Positions 1 through 9,139 of a DNA stretch of 64,000 bases are shown in pieces (position 1 is the first letter of the stretch; every line of letters begins with the position of its first letter). The notes beneath the pieces were generated by a model, which was given only the letters and a program-made list of their open reading frames with translations, was not told the origin of the DNA and did no database searches. This DNA is from Serratia bockelmannii (GTDB taxonomy: Bacteria > Pseudomonadota > Gammaproteobacteria > Enterobacterales > Enterobacteriaceae), in NCBI RefSeq assembly GCF_008011855.1, contig NZ_VOUX01000031.1:1-64000 (forward strand), written 5' to 3'. The position numbers and the translations under genes were made by a program.

Positions 1-69
1 AAGTGAAACGCCGTAGCGCCGATGGTAGTGTGGGGTCTCCCCATGCGAGAGTAGGACACTGCCAGGCAT
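1..69 (+). rRNA. rrf: 5S rRNA, 3' end (partial)
   Basis: The window opens inside a 5S rRNA gene. The text matches the conserved enterobacterial 3' half (GTGAAACGCCGTAGCGCC, TGTGGGGTCTCCCCATGCGAG) and ends with the usual CTGCCAGGCAT. One small deviation is visible just before the end (AGGACACTGCC rather than the E. coli AGGGAACTGCC). With the tRNA-Asp that follows, this is the distal end of an rRNA operon equivalent to E. coli rrnH-aspU. Confidence 0.95.
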
Positions 70-161
70 CAAATAAACGTTATCAGTGTGACGACTGGTA
101 ATGCGCAAATCGCAAAGCGCGAATTTGCCGGCATCGAGAGATGCAACGTAAAAGAATCGGT

Positions 162-238
162 GGAGCGGTAGTTCAGTTGGTTAGAATACCTGCCTGTCAC
201 GCAGGGGGTCGCGGGTTCGAGCCCCGTCCGTTCCGCCA
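162..238 (+). tRNA. aspU: tRNA-Asp (GTC)
   Basis: A 77-nt cloverleaf runs from GGAGCGG to CCGTTCCGCCA. The anticodon GTC lies at 196-198 in the loop CTGTCAC, the T-loop is GGTTCGAGCCC, and CCA is encoded. It lies about 90 bp after the 5S gene and is likely co-transcribed with the rRNA operon. The same 77 nt recur at 8957-9033. Confidence 0.98.
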
Positions 239-250
239 CTTAATTGATAA

Positions 251-278
251 GCCCTGAGTCTCTGACTCAGGGCTTTTT
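251..278 (+). terminator. Rho-independent terminator of the rRNA/tRNA-Asp transcript
   Basis: A 10-bp perfect stem GCCCTGAGTC / GACTCAGGGC with a 3-nt loop is followed by TTTTT. It sits 12 nt after the tRNA. Confidence 0.92.
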
Positions 279-450
279 CATGTCTATATTTTGCGATTTT
301 CAGGCCGGAATTGTCCTTCCTTACCGCCTTACTCCCCATATTGTTGCCTTTAGATCAAAAGTCTTATGCCGAACCAGGCGTTTTTGATCATTAAAAAAGT
401 TGCCATAATCCTCCTCATACCACATCTACCCATTAATGAGAGAAAACATT

Positions 451-1254
451 ATGAGCATCCCTGCATTTGGTTTAGGTACTTTCCGCCTTCAGGATCAGGT
501 TGTTATCGATTCTGTCAGCACCGCACTCGAGCTGGGCTATCGCACTATTGATACTGCACAGATCTATGAAAACGAAGCGGCTGTTGGCCAGGCTATCGCT
601 GCCAGCGGCGTGAAACGTGAAGACCTGTTCATCACCACCAAGATTTGGATCGCAAACCTGGCGAAAGGCGCGCTGATCCCAAGCCTGCAAGAAAGCCTGA
701 AAAAACTGCAAACGTCCTACGTTGATCTGACGCTGATCCACTGGCCGTCACCCAACGACGAAGTGCCGGTTGCCGAATTTATGGCTGAGCTGCTGGAAGC
801 GAAAAAGCTGGGGCTGACCCGCCAAATCGGCGTATCTAACTTCACCATCGACTTGATGCAGCAAGCGATTGACGCGATTGGCGCCGATGAAATCGCCACC
901 AACCAAATCGAGCTGTCACCGTTCTTGCAGAACCGCAAAGTGGTAGAATTTGCGCAGCAGCACGGCATCGCCATCACCTCTTACATGACGTTGGCCTACG
1001 GCAAAGCGCTGCAGGACGAAACGATCAAAAGCATTGCTGCTCGTCACAATGCGACCCCAGCACAGGTTGTCCTGGCTTGGGCATTGAAGCTGGGTTATGC
1101 GGTTATTCCTTCTTCGACCAAGCGTGAAAACCTGGCGAGCAACCTGTTGGCACAGCAACTGACGCTGACCGACGAAGATATGGCGCAGATTGCCGCACTG
1201 GAGTGCAACGGCCGTCTGGTTAGCCCAGAAGGTCTGGCGCCAAACTGGGATTAA
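451..1254 (+). CDS. dkgB: 2,5-diketo-D-gluconate reductase B (aldo-keto reductase)
   Basis: The 267-residue product matches E. coli DkgB almost throughout ([74 protein letters not shown]). The family reduces small aldehydes and ketones with NADPH; DkgB acts on 2,5-diketogluconate and methylglyoxal in the cytoplasm. Seen: D43 and Y48 of the DTAQIYENE motif, K of TTKIW, and the H of LIHWP, which together make the AKR catalytic tetrad. The start at 451 was preferred over the ATG at 436 because it matches the family N-terminus and has a GAGAGAA ribosome site. Neighbour order matches E. coli. Confidence 0.97.
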   Translation: MSIPAFGLGTFRLQDQVVIDSVSTALELGYRTIDTAQIYENEAAVGQAIAASGVKREDLFITTKIWIANLAKGALIPSLQESLKKLQTSYVDLTLIHWPSPNDEVPVAEFMAELLEAKKLGLTRQIGVSNFTIDLMQQAIDAIGADEIATNQIELSPFLQNRKVVEFAQQHGIAITSYMTLAYGKALQDETIKSIAARHNATPAQVVLAWALKLGYAVIPSSTKRENLASNLLAQQLTLTDEDMAQIAALECNGRLVSPEGLAPNWD

Positions 1255-1277
1255 TCATTCCTCGCAGTAGTCAGCAT

Positions 1278-1303
1278 AAGGCGTCCATCGGGGCGCCTTT
1301 TTT
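1278..1303. terminator. Terminator between convergent dkgB and yafC
   Basis: The stem AAGGCG / CGCCTT with a loop around TCCATCGGGG is followed by TTTTTT on the plus strand. It lies directly between the two convergent genes and touches the last codons of yafC. Confidence 0.8.
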
Positions 1304-2189
1304 ATCGTTTCAGGTATTCACTCACAAAATCAATAAAGCTGCGCAGACGGTTGCTGACGGCGCTGTCGCTGTAATAAACCGCGTTGATCGGCATGGCGAC
1401 CGGCAGTGTCGCTTCCACCAGAATCGGGACCAAATCTCCACGTTTGATATCTTCGTCGCTCATAAAGTCCGACAGGCAGGCGATACCGTTGCCATGCAGA
1501 CAGAGATGGCGCTGGGTTTCTCCGCTATTGGTCGTCAAGCCTGGGGTGATTTCCAACTGGCTGCCATCTGAGCAAGCCAGTGGCCAGCGGTTCAAGCTGG
1601 GAAGGTCGTTGAAGCCGATGCAGCAGTGATGTTCAAGATCTTCTACCGTTAGCGGCGTGCCGTGTTGAGCCAGATAGGCGGGAGAGGCGAGCACATGCCG
1701 GTAGCTGGTCATCAGTTTGCGCGCTTTCAGTGTGGAATCGGTCAGTTCGCCTACGCGGATTGCGATATCCACTTTTCGCTCGATCAAGTTGATAAAGTTT
1801 TCCGAAGACACCAACGATAACGACATTTCAGGATAACGTTCGCGGAACTCCGCCACTAAAGGCGTCAGCATGTGCAGCACCACCGGCGTTGCCGCGTCGA
1901 CGCGCAGCAGACCTTGCGGACGCTGGCGGCTTTCCATCAGCGCATTTTCCGCCGCGGCCATGTCGTTCAGTACCTTCTGCACCTGGCGAAAGTAATTCTC
2001 TCCTTCCTGAGTCAGGCTGATTTGGCGCGTGGTGCGGTTAAGCAACGTCACGCCCAGTTTGCTTTCCAGTTTTTTTACCGTTCGGCTGACTACGGAGTTC
2101 GCTTGTTCCAGGCGTTCGGCCGCCCGGCTGAAACTGCCGCTTTCCACTACGGTGACAAAGGTGATCAGCTCGTCTGAGTTTGCTTTCAT
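1302..2189 (-). CDS. yafC: LysR-family transcriptional regulator YafC
   Basis: The 295-residue product has an N-terminal winged helix-turn-helix at about residues 5-65 ([38 protein letters not shown]) and a periplasmic-binding-like effector domain from about 90. It resembles E. coli YafC along its length ([51 protein letters not shown]). The ligand is unknown. The gene points away from the MFS exporter starting at 2295; LysR proteins often control their divergent neighbour, so it may regulate that exporter (inference). Confidence 0.95.
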   Translation of the reverse strand: MKANSDELITFVTVVESGSFSRAAERLEQANSVVSRTVKKLESKLGVTLLNRTTRQISLTQEGENYFRQVQKVLNDMAAAENALMESRQRPQGLLRVDAATPVVLHMLTPLVAEFRERYPEMSLSLVSSENFINLIERKVDIAIRVGELTDSTLKARKLMTSYRHVLASPAYLAQHGTPLTVEDLEHHCCIGFNDLPSLNRWPLACSDGSQLEITPGLTTNSGETQRHLCLHGNGIACLSDFMSDEDIKRGDLVPILVEATLPVAMPINAVYYSDSAVSNRLRSFIDFVSEYLKR

Positions 2190-2294
2190 TTTTGCTCCTA
2201 TAGCAAAGTTAATTTGAAATTTTGAGCATTTTTATCATTTAAGCATAGGCAGATAATAGCCGTCATCAACTTGAATGCTATTTCGGAGTAAAAA

Positions 2295-3470
2295 ATGCCA
2301 CTCGCATTACTTGCCTTAACCATCAGCGCTTTTGCTATCGGCACGACCGAGTTCGTGATTGTTGGGTTGATCCCGACTATCGCGGAGCAGATTGGGGTGA
2401 CCGTACCGTCCGCTGGATTGCTGGTGACTATCTATGCCCTCGGCGTGGCCATTGGCGCGCCGGTGCTGACGGCCCTGACCAGCCGTATACCGCGCAAGCT
2501 GCTGCTGGTTGGCCTGATGGTGCTGTTCACTCTCGGTAACCTGCTGGCCTGGCAATCACCCAGCTATGAATCGCTGGTGATTGCCCGGTTGTTGACCGGC
2601 CTGGCGCACGGCGTGTTCTTCTCTATCGGCTCCACTATCGCGACGAGCCTGGTGGCGAAAGAGAAGGCGGCTTCCGCCATCGCCATCATGTTTGGCGGCC
2701 TGACGGTGGCGCTGGTGACCGGCGTACCGTTAGGGACGTTCATCGGCCAGCAGTTTGGCTGGCGTGAAACCTTCCTGGCCGTTTCTCTGATTGGCGCGGT
2801 CGCTACGGTGGCCAGCATTATTCTGGTGCCGAACAATATCAAGAACCAGGGCAGCGCCGGCGTGCGGGAACAGATGAAAGTACTGACCCATCCTCGTCTG
2901 CTGCTGATTTACGCAATTACCGCATTGGGATACGGCGGGGTCTTCACGACCTTTACCTTCCTTGCGCCAATGATGCAGGAACTGGCGGGCTTCTCTGCTC
3001 CGACCGTGAGCTGGATACTGTTGGCTTATGGTGTCGCGGTGGCGGTGGGTAACATCTGGGGGGGCAAGCTGGCCGATCGCCATGGGGCGGTGCGTGCGTT
3101 GAGCTTTATCTTTGCCGCGCTGGCTGTTTTGTTACTGGTGTTTCAGTTTACCGCCAGCCACAGTATTGCCGCTTTGCTGACGGTGATTGCGATGGGCGTG
3201 TTCGCTTTCGGCAACGTGCCGGGGCTGCAGGTCTATGTGGTGCAGAGAGCCGCGCAATACACGCCAAATGCGGTGGATGTGGCGTCCGGTCTCAATATCG
3301 CGGCGTTCAACATCGGTATTGCGCTCGGTTCGGTGATTGGCGGTCAGACCGTCGCCTCACTGGGGCTGGCGCAGACCCCCTGGATTGGCGCGCTGATCGT
3401 GGTAGTTGCACTGTTGCTGGTTAGCCTCAGCGGCCGCCTGGATAAAAAGTCTCAGCTGCAAACGGCTTGA
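2295..3470 (+). CDS. MFS transporter, DHA1-type drug/sugar efflux family
   Basis: The 391-residue product has about 12 hydrophobic segments. It starts with the DHA1 signature of AraJ/YdhP-like exporters (FAIGTTEFVIVGLIPTIA), has a motif-A-like loop after TM2 (LTSRIPRKLLLVGL), and motif C near residues 135-150 (TVALVTGVPLGTFIG). Inner-membrane proton-driven export is expected; the substrate cannot be read from the sequence. It is divergent from yafC across a 105-bp A+T-rich region. The start is preceded by CGGAG about 8 nt upstream. Confidence 0.88.
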   Translation: MPLALLALTISAFAIGTTEFVIVGLIPTIAEQIGVTVPSAGLLVTIYALGVAIGAPVLTALTSRIPRKLLLVGLMVLFTLGNLLAWQSPSYESLVIARLLTGLAHGVFFSIGSTIATSLVAKEKAASAIAIMFGGLTVALVTGVPLGTFIGQQFGWRETFLAVSLIGAVATVASIILVPNNIKNQGSAGVREQMKVLTHPRLLLIYAITALGYGGVFTTFTFLAPMMQELAGFSAPTVSWILLAYGVAVAVGNIWGGKLADRHGAVRALSFIFAALAVLLLVFQFTASHSIAALLTVIAMGVFAFGNVPGLQVYVVQRAAQYTPNAVDVASGLNIAAFNIGIALGSVIGGQTVASLGLAQTPWIGALIVVVALLLVSLSGRLDKKSQLQTA

Positions 3471-3491
3471 TACACAAAATCATTGTTGTCT

Positions 3492-3514
3492 GGCCCGCAT
3501 TTTGCGGGCCTTTT
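3492..3514 (+). terminator. Terminator after the MFS gene
   Basis: The perfect 8-bp stem GGCCCGCA/TGCGGGCC with a TTT loop is followed by TTTT, about 20 bp after the MFS stop codon. The remaining 200 bp up to yafD show no further feature I can support. Confidence 0.88.
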
Positions 3515-3711
3515 CGCATTTTTCACCTATTACTCCCTGTCTTTACACAGCTATACCGTCAGAAGATTGAAATCGCTGCAGGTGGCCCCTATAACTGAAA
3601 AGGTGATGCCCGCAAAAGCCATGCCCTCTATGCGGGGTAGGCGTATAATCAATTCATCGTTGGCGAGTGTTCATCGCCAGTTTTCATGTTAATGGGTAAT
3701 AGGCGAATCGC

Positions 3712-4506
3712 GTGCCGAAACGAACTTATGCAATGAGGTATGTTGCAGGTCAGCCAGTTGAGCGAATCTTTCCTGGCGCCGTTAACCAGCCGTTGCCGCC
3801 AGGGGCGGCGCTGCCGACGACCGGCGCCTTGCGCGTTATGGTGTGGAATATTTTCAAACAGCAGCGAGCCGACTGGCTTTCGGTGCTGAAAAACCATGGC
3901 AAAGACGCGCAGCTGGTGTTGTTGCAAGAGGCGCAAACCACGCCGGAACTGGTGAGCTACGCTACTGCCAACTACCTGGCGGCCGATCAGGTACCGGCCT
4001 TTGTGCTGCCGCAGCATCCTTCCGGCGTGATGACGCTGGCGGCCGCTCATCCTGTTTACTGCTGCCCGCTGCGCGAGCGAGAGCCCCTGCTGCGGCTTTC
4101 TAAATCGGCCCTGATCACCGTTTATCCGCTGTACAACGGGGAACTGTTGATGGTGGTGAACATCCATGCGGTGAACTTTAGCCTGGGCGTCGACGTCTAC
4201 AGCAAGCAGTTGGGGCCGATAGGCGAACAGATCGCCAGTCACCGGGGGCCGGTGATTATGGCGGGGGATTTCAACGCGTGGAGCCGCAAGCGCATCAATG
4301 CGCTGTATGACTTCGCCGGCGAAATGGCGCTGCGCGAAGTGAGCTTCACCGACGATCACCGCCGCAAGGCTTTTGGCCGTCCGCTGGACTTCGTGTTTTA
4401 CCGCAATCTTGGGGTCGTAGAGGCGTCGGTGCTGGTGACCAGCGCGTCGGATCACAATCCGTTGTTGGTGGAGTTTCATCCGGAGAAAGACTCGCCGGTA
4501 TGGTGA
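3712..4506 (+). CDS. yafD: Endonuclease/exonuclease/phosphatase-family protein YafD
   Basis: The 264-residue product is very similar to E. coli YafD ([66 protein letters not shown]). The fold's metal and catalytic residues are visible: WN near residue 45, E of LLQEAQ, H of NIHAVNF, DFN of MAGDFNAW, and the C-terminal SDHNP. The family hydrolyses phosphodiesters; the substrate of YafD is not known to me. I chose the GTG start at 3712 because the product then begins like E. coli YafD; an ATG lies seven residues in. E. coli yafE, normally next, is absent. Confidence 0.93.
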   Translation: MPKRTYAMRYVAGQPVERIFPGAVNQPLPPGAALPTTGALRVMVWNIFKQQRADWLSVLKNHGKDAQLVLLQEAQTTPELVSYATANYLAADQVPAFVLPQHPSGVMTLAAAHPVYCCPLREREPLLRLSKSALITVYPLYNGELLMVVNIHAVNFSLGVDVYSKQLGPIGEQIASHRGPVIMAGDFNAWSRKRINALYDFAGEMALREVSFTDDHRRKAFGRPLDFVFYRNLGVVEASVLVTSASDHNPLLVEFHPEKDSPVW

Positions 4507-4522
4507 ACCGCAGGTAATAAAA

Positions 4523-4547
4523 AAGCACCCCGAGGGGTGCTTTTTTT
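4523..4547. terminator. Bidirectional terminator, yafD / mltD
   Basis: The stem GCACCCC-GA-GGGGTGC is flanked by AAAAAA on the left and TTTTTTT on the right, between two convergent genes, so it can work on both strands. Confidence 0.93.
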
Positions 4548-4558
4548 GTGCCGAACAT

Positions 4559-5941
4559 TTAAGTATCCGGCGTCATCTTGTTGCCGACAAACAGGGTCAG
4601 CTTCAGACCTGGCTGCAGGTTGCCTTTGGCGAGCGTTGAATTCCAACGCATCACGTCGTTAATATCGACGCCGTGACGACGTGCGATACTGGCGAGCGAA
4701 TCACCTTTACGAACCTGGTAGGTGATACTGCTGTTACTGCCAGTATTGCTGGCCACTTGCAGGGTTTGCCCAACTTTTATGGCGCTCTTGGCGCGTAAGT
4801 TGTTCCAACTCTGCAAATCGCTGGTCTTAACGTTCAGCCGCTTGGCAATGCCCGATAAGGTGTCGCCGGAGCGCACTTTATACGAACTGCCACCGGACAA
4901 ACCGCTGTTCTTCGCCAACTGCGTCGTTGGTTGAGTCACGGCGATCTGGCCATCGGCCAGCGAGTCTTTCAGCTGATCGGCATGCCCTTTGGGAACCATG
5001 ATGTAATGGGGCCCGTTGGGTGCCGTAACGCCTTTTTTGTAGCCTGGGTTATACGCTTTCATCTTGGTGACTGAAAGCCCTGCCATCTCAGCCGCCTGAG
5101 TTAGCTGGATCTGCTGCCCGACATCGATACGAGCCAGCGCACGGGTTTCATCCGTTTTCGGGAGTTTCACGCCGTATTTCTTGCTGTTCTTGATGATGTC
5201 GCTCAGTGCCAGCATTTTCGGGACATAGATTGACGTTTCACGCGGAAGCGACAATGCCCAGAAATTGGTTGGCTTACCCTGGCGTTTGTTTGCCTTCACC
5301 GCTTGCATCACGCGGCCTTCACCACTGTTATAGGCGGCTACGGTCAGTAACCAGTCGCCGTTAAACATGCGGTTCAAGCGCTGCATCATGTTAAGCGCAG
5401 CGGTTGTCGAGGCGACGACATCGCGCCGACCGTCATACCACTGATTGTTTTTCAAACCATAATTGCGACCCGTTTGCGGCACGATTTGCCATAGCCCTGC
5501 GGCGTTGGCACTTGACGTGGCGTGTGGGTCAAAAGCGCTCTCCACTATGGGTAGCAGTACCAGTTCCATCGGCATATTACGTTTCTTAATCTGCCCGACT
5601 ATCCAGTACATGTACGGCTCTGCCCGTAATGTTACATCGTGGAGATAGCTCTTACTTTTTAAGTACTTTCTTTTCTGATCACGGATCCGGGAATTTTCCG
5701 GAACCTCCATCTTCAGCTCGTCGCTAATGAAGTTCCACAGGTCCTGTTGCGCGGCGGGACTGTTGTTATCCAACCACCGCGCCGAGCTCGCTCGGCCATT
5801 TGCTGTGTACTCTCCTGCTTCACCATCTTGACCAGCCGAAGACAAACTCTGTGCATGCTGTTCTGGCGCCGGTGCGTCCTGCCTGGACGACTGGCAACCC
5901 ACTAGCAAGACTGAGGCGAGAAATATCGCTTTAGCCTTCAT
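4559..5941 (-). CDS. mltD: Membrane-bound lytic murein transglycosylase D
   Basis: The 460-residue lipoprotein starts MKAKAIFLASVLLVGCQSS, with lipobox LVGC. The SLT domain at about residues 105-250 carries the catalytic Glu in PIVESAFDPHA, then SANAAGLWQIVPQTGRNYGL and VAAYNSGEGRV. Two LysM repeats follow (SSYKVRSGDTLSGIAKRL and ITYQVRKGDSLASIARRH). It cleaves glycan strands to 1,6-anhydro-muropeptides at the outer membrane. The ATG at 5941 was chosen over one 21 codons upstream because only it leaves a proper signal peptide. It lies 71 bp after gloB on the same strand, as in E. coli. Confidence 0.96.
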   Translation of the reverse strand: MKAKAIFLASVLLVGCQSSRQDAPAPEQHAQSLSSAGQDGEAGEYTANGRASSARWLDNNSPAAQQDLWNFISDELKMEVPENSRIRDQKRKYLKSKSYLHDVTLRAEPYMYWIVGQIKKRNMPMELVLLPIVESAFDPHATSSANAAGLWQIVPQTGRNYGLKNNQWYDGRRDVVASTTAALNMMQRLNRMFNGDWLLTVAAYNSGEGRVMQAVKANKRQGKPTNFWALSLPRETSIYVPKMLALSDIIKNSKKYGVKLPKTDETRALARIDVGQQIQLTQAAEMAGLSVTKMKAYNPGYKKGVTAPNGPHYIMVPKGHADQLKDSLADGQIAVTQPTTQLAKNSGLSGGSSYKVRSGDTLSGIAKRLNVKTSDLQSWNNLRAKSAIKVGQTLQVASNTGSNSSITYQVRKGDSLASIARRHGVDINDVMRWNSTLAKGNLQPGLKLTLFVGNKMTPDT

Positions 5942-6012
5942 GTGTGTGTCAATGTAGTTGCTTAAAAGACGAGCAATAATACTTTGCTTCGCCAAATAAC
6001 ACAACTAAAAGC

Positions 6013-6768
6013 TTAGAAGTTATCTTTCCGCAGGCGTAATTCGGAAAAAACTGAATGAAGGCTTTCTGGTGGTGAATTAAAGCCTAATTTCTTTTGTAAA
6101 TCAGCGTCATGGCAACGTAAAAACAGGTTAATTTTGCGCTCTAATTGCAACGTGGTCGGCACACTGGCTTGGCCTTTTGCCCTTAACGCTTCAACATGTT
6201 GTTGATATGTTTCAATCTCTCGATCTTCCGGCAAAATAGCCCGCGCAAACTTAAGATTAGAAAGAGTATATTCATGCGCGCAGCAAATTAAGGTGTTATC
6301 GGGAAGTTGCGCGAGTTGTTGAAATGAGTCGTACATTTGTTTGGCGGTGCCTTCAAACAGCCTGCCGCAGCCGGCGGAGAAAATGGTGTCGCCGCAGAAC
6401 AGATAAGGGGCACTATAGAATGCCACATGGCCCAACGTATGGCCGGGAACGGCGATAGTCCTGTATTGGCGGCCATCGATGTCAAAGGTGTCGCCGTCGC
6501 GGACGATGTGGTTGGCGCCTTTGTCCGCGGTTTCTTGCGGCCCATAGACGGCCAGCCCGGGATACTTCGCTACGATTTGCGCCACGCCGCCGACGTGATC
6601 GTGATGATGGTGGGTCAGCAGGATCGCCGCCGGCGCCAGCTGCAGGCGCTGCAACGCTTCGAGTACCGGCTGCGCTTCACCCGGATCGACGATAATGCAG
6701 CGCCCCTGTCGGTCATCCAATAACCAAATGTAATTGTCCTGGAAGGCGGGAATGCTGATAAGATTCAT
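6013..6768 (-). CDS. gloB: Hydroxyacylglutathione hydrolase (glyoxalase II)
   Basis: The 251-residue metallo-beta-lactamase-fold enzyme hydrolyses S-lactoylglutathione to D-lactate and glutathione in the second step of methylglyoxal detoxification. The [10 protein letters not shown] metal motif is at about residues 52-61, followed by GHTLGHV, the bridging D of LFCGDTIF, and the C-terminal CAHEYTLSN that contacts glutathione. Length matches the family. It is divergent from yafS with 44 bp between the starts, as in E. coli. Confidence 0.97.
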   Translation of the reverse strand: MNLISIPAFQDNYIWLLDDRQGRCIIVDPGEAQPVLEALQRLQLAPAAILLTHHHHDHVGGVAQIVAKYPGLAVYGPQETADKGANHIVRDGDTFDIDGRQYRTIAVPGHTLGHVAFYSAPYLFCGDTIFSAGCGRLFEGTAKQMYDSFQQLAQLPDNTLICCAHEYTLSNLKFARAILPEDREIETYQQHVEALRAKGQASVPTTLQLERKINLFLRCHDADLQKKLGFNSPPESLHSVFSELRLRKDNF

Positions 6769-6812
6769 GGTGTACCTCTCGTTGGCAACGGCTTGAAAGA
6801 AGATAATAAATC

Positions 6813-7532
6813 ATGAAACCAGCCCATACTCTACAAAAGCTCACCGGCCCGCAGTCATGGGCTGAGCTGCCGTGGGGGGAGTACTATCGTGAAGCGCTCG
6901 AGCGGCAGTTGCAACCCTGGTGGCCGAAGCTGTTCGGTTTCCATCTGCTGAAGATGGGCATGCTCAGCGCCGAGCTGGCCACGGACAAATGCGCGATTTC
7001 CCATCAGGTCAACGTAGGGCTGGAAGGCGAAGGGCTGCAGGTGATCGCCGATGCCTATCAACTGCCGTTCGCCGCCAAGTCGGTGGATGCCTGCCTGTTG
7101 GCGCATACGCTGTCCTATGCGGACGATCCGCACCGCATGCTGCGCGAGGTGGACAGGGTATTGATCGACGACGGTTGGTTGGTTATCAGCAGCTTCAATC
7201 CGTTCAGCCTGCTGGGATTGGGCAAGCTGGTGCCCGGATTACGTCATCGCCAGCCCTATGTCAGCCGCATGTTTACCCAGATGCGGCTGTTGGATTGGCT
7301 CAGCCTGCTGAATTATGAGGTGCTGCATCAGTCGCGTTTTCACGTGCTGCCGTGGCACCGCAAGGGCGGCAAGTTTTTATGTACCCATTTGCCAGCGCTG
7401 GGCTGCATGAGCGTGATTGTGGCGCGCAAACGCACCTTGCCGCTAACGCCTACGCCGATGAAACTGGGGGCGAGAAAGCCGTCTCTTAGCCGCGCGGTGG
7501 GCGCGACCAAGAGCTATCGCAAGCTGCCTTAG
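6813..7532 (+). CDS. yafS: SAM-dependent methyltransferase YafS
   Basis: The 239-residue product has a class I methyltransferase core. [45 protein letters not shown] is compressed here to its key parts: the acidic-loop region PFAAKSVD, the [12 protein letters not shown] strand and helix, and [12 protein letters not shown], typical of UbiE/BioC-like enzymes. The N-terminal glycine loop is weaker than usual. It matches E. coli YafS by position and text; the substrate is unknown. Its stop codon overlaps the rnhA stop by 4 bp in convergent orientation. Confidence 0.88.
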   Translation: MKPAHTLQKLTGPQSWAELPWGEYYREALERQLQPWWPKLFGFHLLKMGMLSAELATDKCAISHQVNVGLEGEGLQVIADAYQLPFAAKSVDACLLAHTLSYADDPHRMLREVDRVLIDDGWLVISSFNPFSLLGLGKLVPGLRHRQPYVSRMFTQMRLLDWLSLLNYEVLHQSRFHVLPWHRKGGKFLCTHLPALGCMSVIVARKRTLPLTPTPMKLGARKPSLSRAVGATKSYRKLP

Positions 7533-7996
7533 GCTTCCGGTTGGTAACCGACGTCTTCTTGCGTCGGCTTACCGGCCGCTTCGCGCGCCAGCACGTCACA
7601 ACGTTCGTTCTCCGGGTGGCCGGCGTGGCCTTTGACCCATTTCCATTTCACCTCGTGGCGCTGAATGGCCAGATCCAACCGCTGCCACAGATCGACATTC
7701 TTGACCGGCTTTTTGTCGGCGGTTTTCCAGCCGCGCTTCTTCCAGTTATGGATCCAACTGGTGATGCCCTGGCGCACATACTGGCTGTCGGTGCTGAGCG
7801 TCACGGCGCAGGGCACGGTCAGCGCTTCCAGCGCCACGATCGCCGCCATCATTTCCATGCGGTTATTGGTGGTCAGACGAAAACCCTCGCTGAAGGTTTT
7901 TTCCGTTTGCTTATAGCGTAATATCGCGCCGTAGCCACCGGGGCCGGGGTTGCCAAGGCAGGAGCCGTCGGTGAAAATTTCTACCTGTTTGAGCAT
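7529..7996 (-). CDS. rnhA: Ribonuclease HI
   Basis: The 155-residue product, same length as E. coli RNase HI, cleaves the RNA strand of RNA-DNA hybrids. The catalytic carboxylates are visible: D10 in [14 protein letters not shown]48 in [11 protein letters not shown]70 in LSTDSQYVR, and D134 in NERCDVLAR, with the conserved WVKGHAGH loop. I took the ATG at 7996, since the reading frame stays open far upstream on this strand without coding character. It is divergent from dnaQ with 72 bp between, a classic arrangement. Confidence 0.98.
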   Translation of the reverse strand: MLKQVEIFTDGSCLGNPGPGGYGAILRYKQTEKTFSEGFRLTTNNRMEMMAAIVALEALTVPCAVTLSTDSQYVRQGITSWIHNWKKRGWKTADKKPVKNVDLWQRLDLAIQRHEVKWKWVKGHAGHPENERCDVLAREAAGKPTQEDVGYQPEA

Positions 7997-8068
7997 CTCT
8001 GGTAGACTCTTCCTATCAGTTTTATAAAAGCCAAGTCTGACATAAACGAGCGCTGTGAGCACTGCAAT

Positions 8069-8812
8069 ATGATCTCTACAACCACCAGACAGATTGTCCT
8101 CGATACCGAAACCACCGGTATGAACAAGCTTGGGGTGCACTACGAAGGGCACCGCATCATCGAAATCGGTGCGGTGGAGGTGATTAACCGCCGCCTGACC
8201 GGGCGCAACTTCCACGTTTACATCAAGCCGGATCGGCTGGTGGATCCGGAAGCGTACGGCGTACACGGCATCAGCGACGATTTCCTGGCCGACAAGCCGA
8301 CCTTCGATCAGGTTGCCGACGAATTCCTCGACTTTATCCGCGGCGGCGAGCTGGTGATCCATAACGCGGCGTTCGACATCGGCTTTATGGATCACGAATT
8401 CCGCATGTTGCAGCAGGGTATCCCGAAGACCGAGACCTTCTGCACCATCACCGACAGCCTGCTGATGGCGCGCCGCCTGTTCCCGGGCAAACGCAACAAC
8501 CTCGATGCCTTGTGCAGCCGTTATGAGATAGACAACAGCAAGCGTACGCTGCACGGCGCATTGCTCGATGCCGAGATCCTGGCGGAAGTCTATCTGGCGA
8601 TGACCGGCGGTCAGACCTCGATAGCGTTCCAGATGGAAGGTGATACCCAGCAAAACGACGCCGCGCAAGAAATTCAGCGCATTGTCCGCCCGGCGACGGC
8701 GATGAAAGTGGTCTACGCCAGCGACGAAGAAGTGAAGGCGCACGAGGCGCGTCTGGATCTGGTGGCGAAAAAGGGCGGCAGCTGCCTGTGGCGCGGTGCG
8801 CCGGCCGAGTAA
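8069..8812 (+). CDS. dnaQ: DNA polymerase III epsilon subunit (3'-5' proofreading exonuclease)
   Basis: The 247-residue product has the DEDDh exonuclease motifs: Exo[10 protein letters not shown] at residues 10-18, Exo[11 protein letters not shown] at about 98-106, and ExoIII with the catalytic His and Asp in [10 protein letters not shown] at about 162-171. The C-terminal tail beyond about 185 is the part that binds the alpha subunit in E. coli. It proofreads replication errors in the pol III core. It is divergent from rnhA and followed by tRNA-Asp, as in E. coli dnaQ-aspV. Confidence 0.98.
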   Translation: MISTTTRQIVLDTETTGMNKLGVHYEGHRIIEIGAVEVINRRLTGRNFHVYIKPDRLVDPEAYGVHGISDDFLADKPTFDQVADEFLDFIRGGELVIHNAAFDIGFMDHEFRMLQQGIPKTETFCTITDSLLMARRLFPGKRNNLDALCSRYEIDNSKRTLHGALLDAEILAEVYLAMTGGQTSIAFQMEGDTQQNDAAQEIQRIVRPATAMKVVYASDEEVKAHEARLDLVAKKGGSCLWRGAPAE

Positions 8813-8895
8813 CGGCATTTTTGCACGAAAAAAACGCACCGGATGAACCTTCGTTGAAAAACTGTGCAAACGGTTCATTTGGTGAGAAAAAGGCG

Positions 8896-8924
8896 TTGAC
8901 GGAACCGAGAGGCGTCCGTAATAT
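8896..8924 (+). promoter_or_regulatory. Promoter of the second tRNA-Asp
   Basis: TTGACG (8896-8901), a 17-bp spacer, and TAATAT (8919-8924) are followed by a G+C-rich GCGCC discriminator typical of stable-RNA promoters under stringent control. It lies about 30 bp before the tRNA. Confidence 0.85.
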
Positions 8925-8956
8925 GCGCCTCGTTCCCCCGCAAGAGGGAATGGCGC

Positions 8957-9033
8957 GGAGCGGTAGTTCAGTTGGTTAGAATACCTGCCTGTCACGCAGG
9001 GGGTCGCGGGTTCGAGCCCCGTCCGTTCCGCCA
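8957..9033 (+). tRNA. aspV: tRNA-Asp (GTC)
   Basis: The 77 nt are identical to the tRNA at 162-238, including encoded CCA. The gene sits behind dnaQ with its own promoter, equivalent to E. coli aspV. Confidence 0.98.
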
Positions 9034-9040
9034 CTATTCA

Positions 9041-9078
9041 GAAGCCCTGAGTTAGCGATAACTCAGGGCTTCGTCGTT
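9041..9078 (+). terminator. Terminator after the second tRNA-Asp
   Basis: A 14-bp perfect stem, GAAGCCCTGAGTTA / TAACTCAGGGCTTC with a GCGA loop, is followed by a broken T tract (GTCGTTT). Its core, GCCCTGAG, is shared with the terminator of the first tRNA-Asp copy. Confidence 0.82.
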
Positions 9079-9139
9079 TCTGCTCTCGGCAAAACGGTAC
9101 GGCCCAATAAACGGGGCCGGCAGACCGGCCCCTGATTCC

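Noticed and set aside
7997..9034. Upstream extension of the rnhA frame over dnaQ and tRNA-Asp on the minus strand
   Set aside because: The frame is open, but RNase HI has a fixed 155-residue length starting at [12 protein letters not shown], and the extension lies opposite dnaQ and a tRNA.
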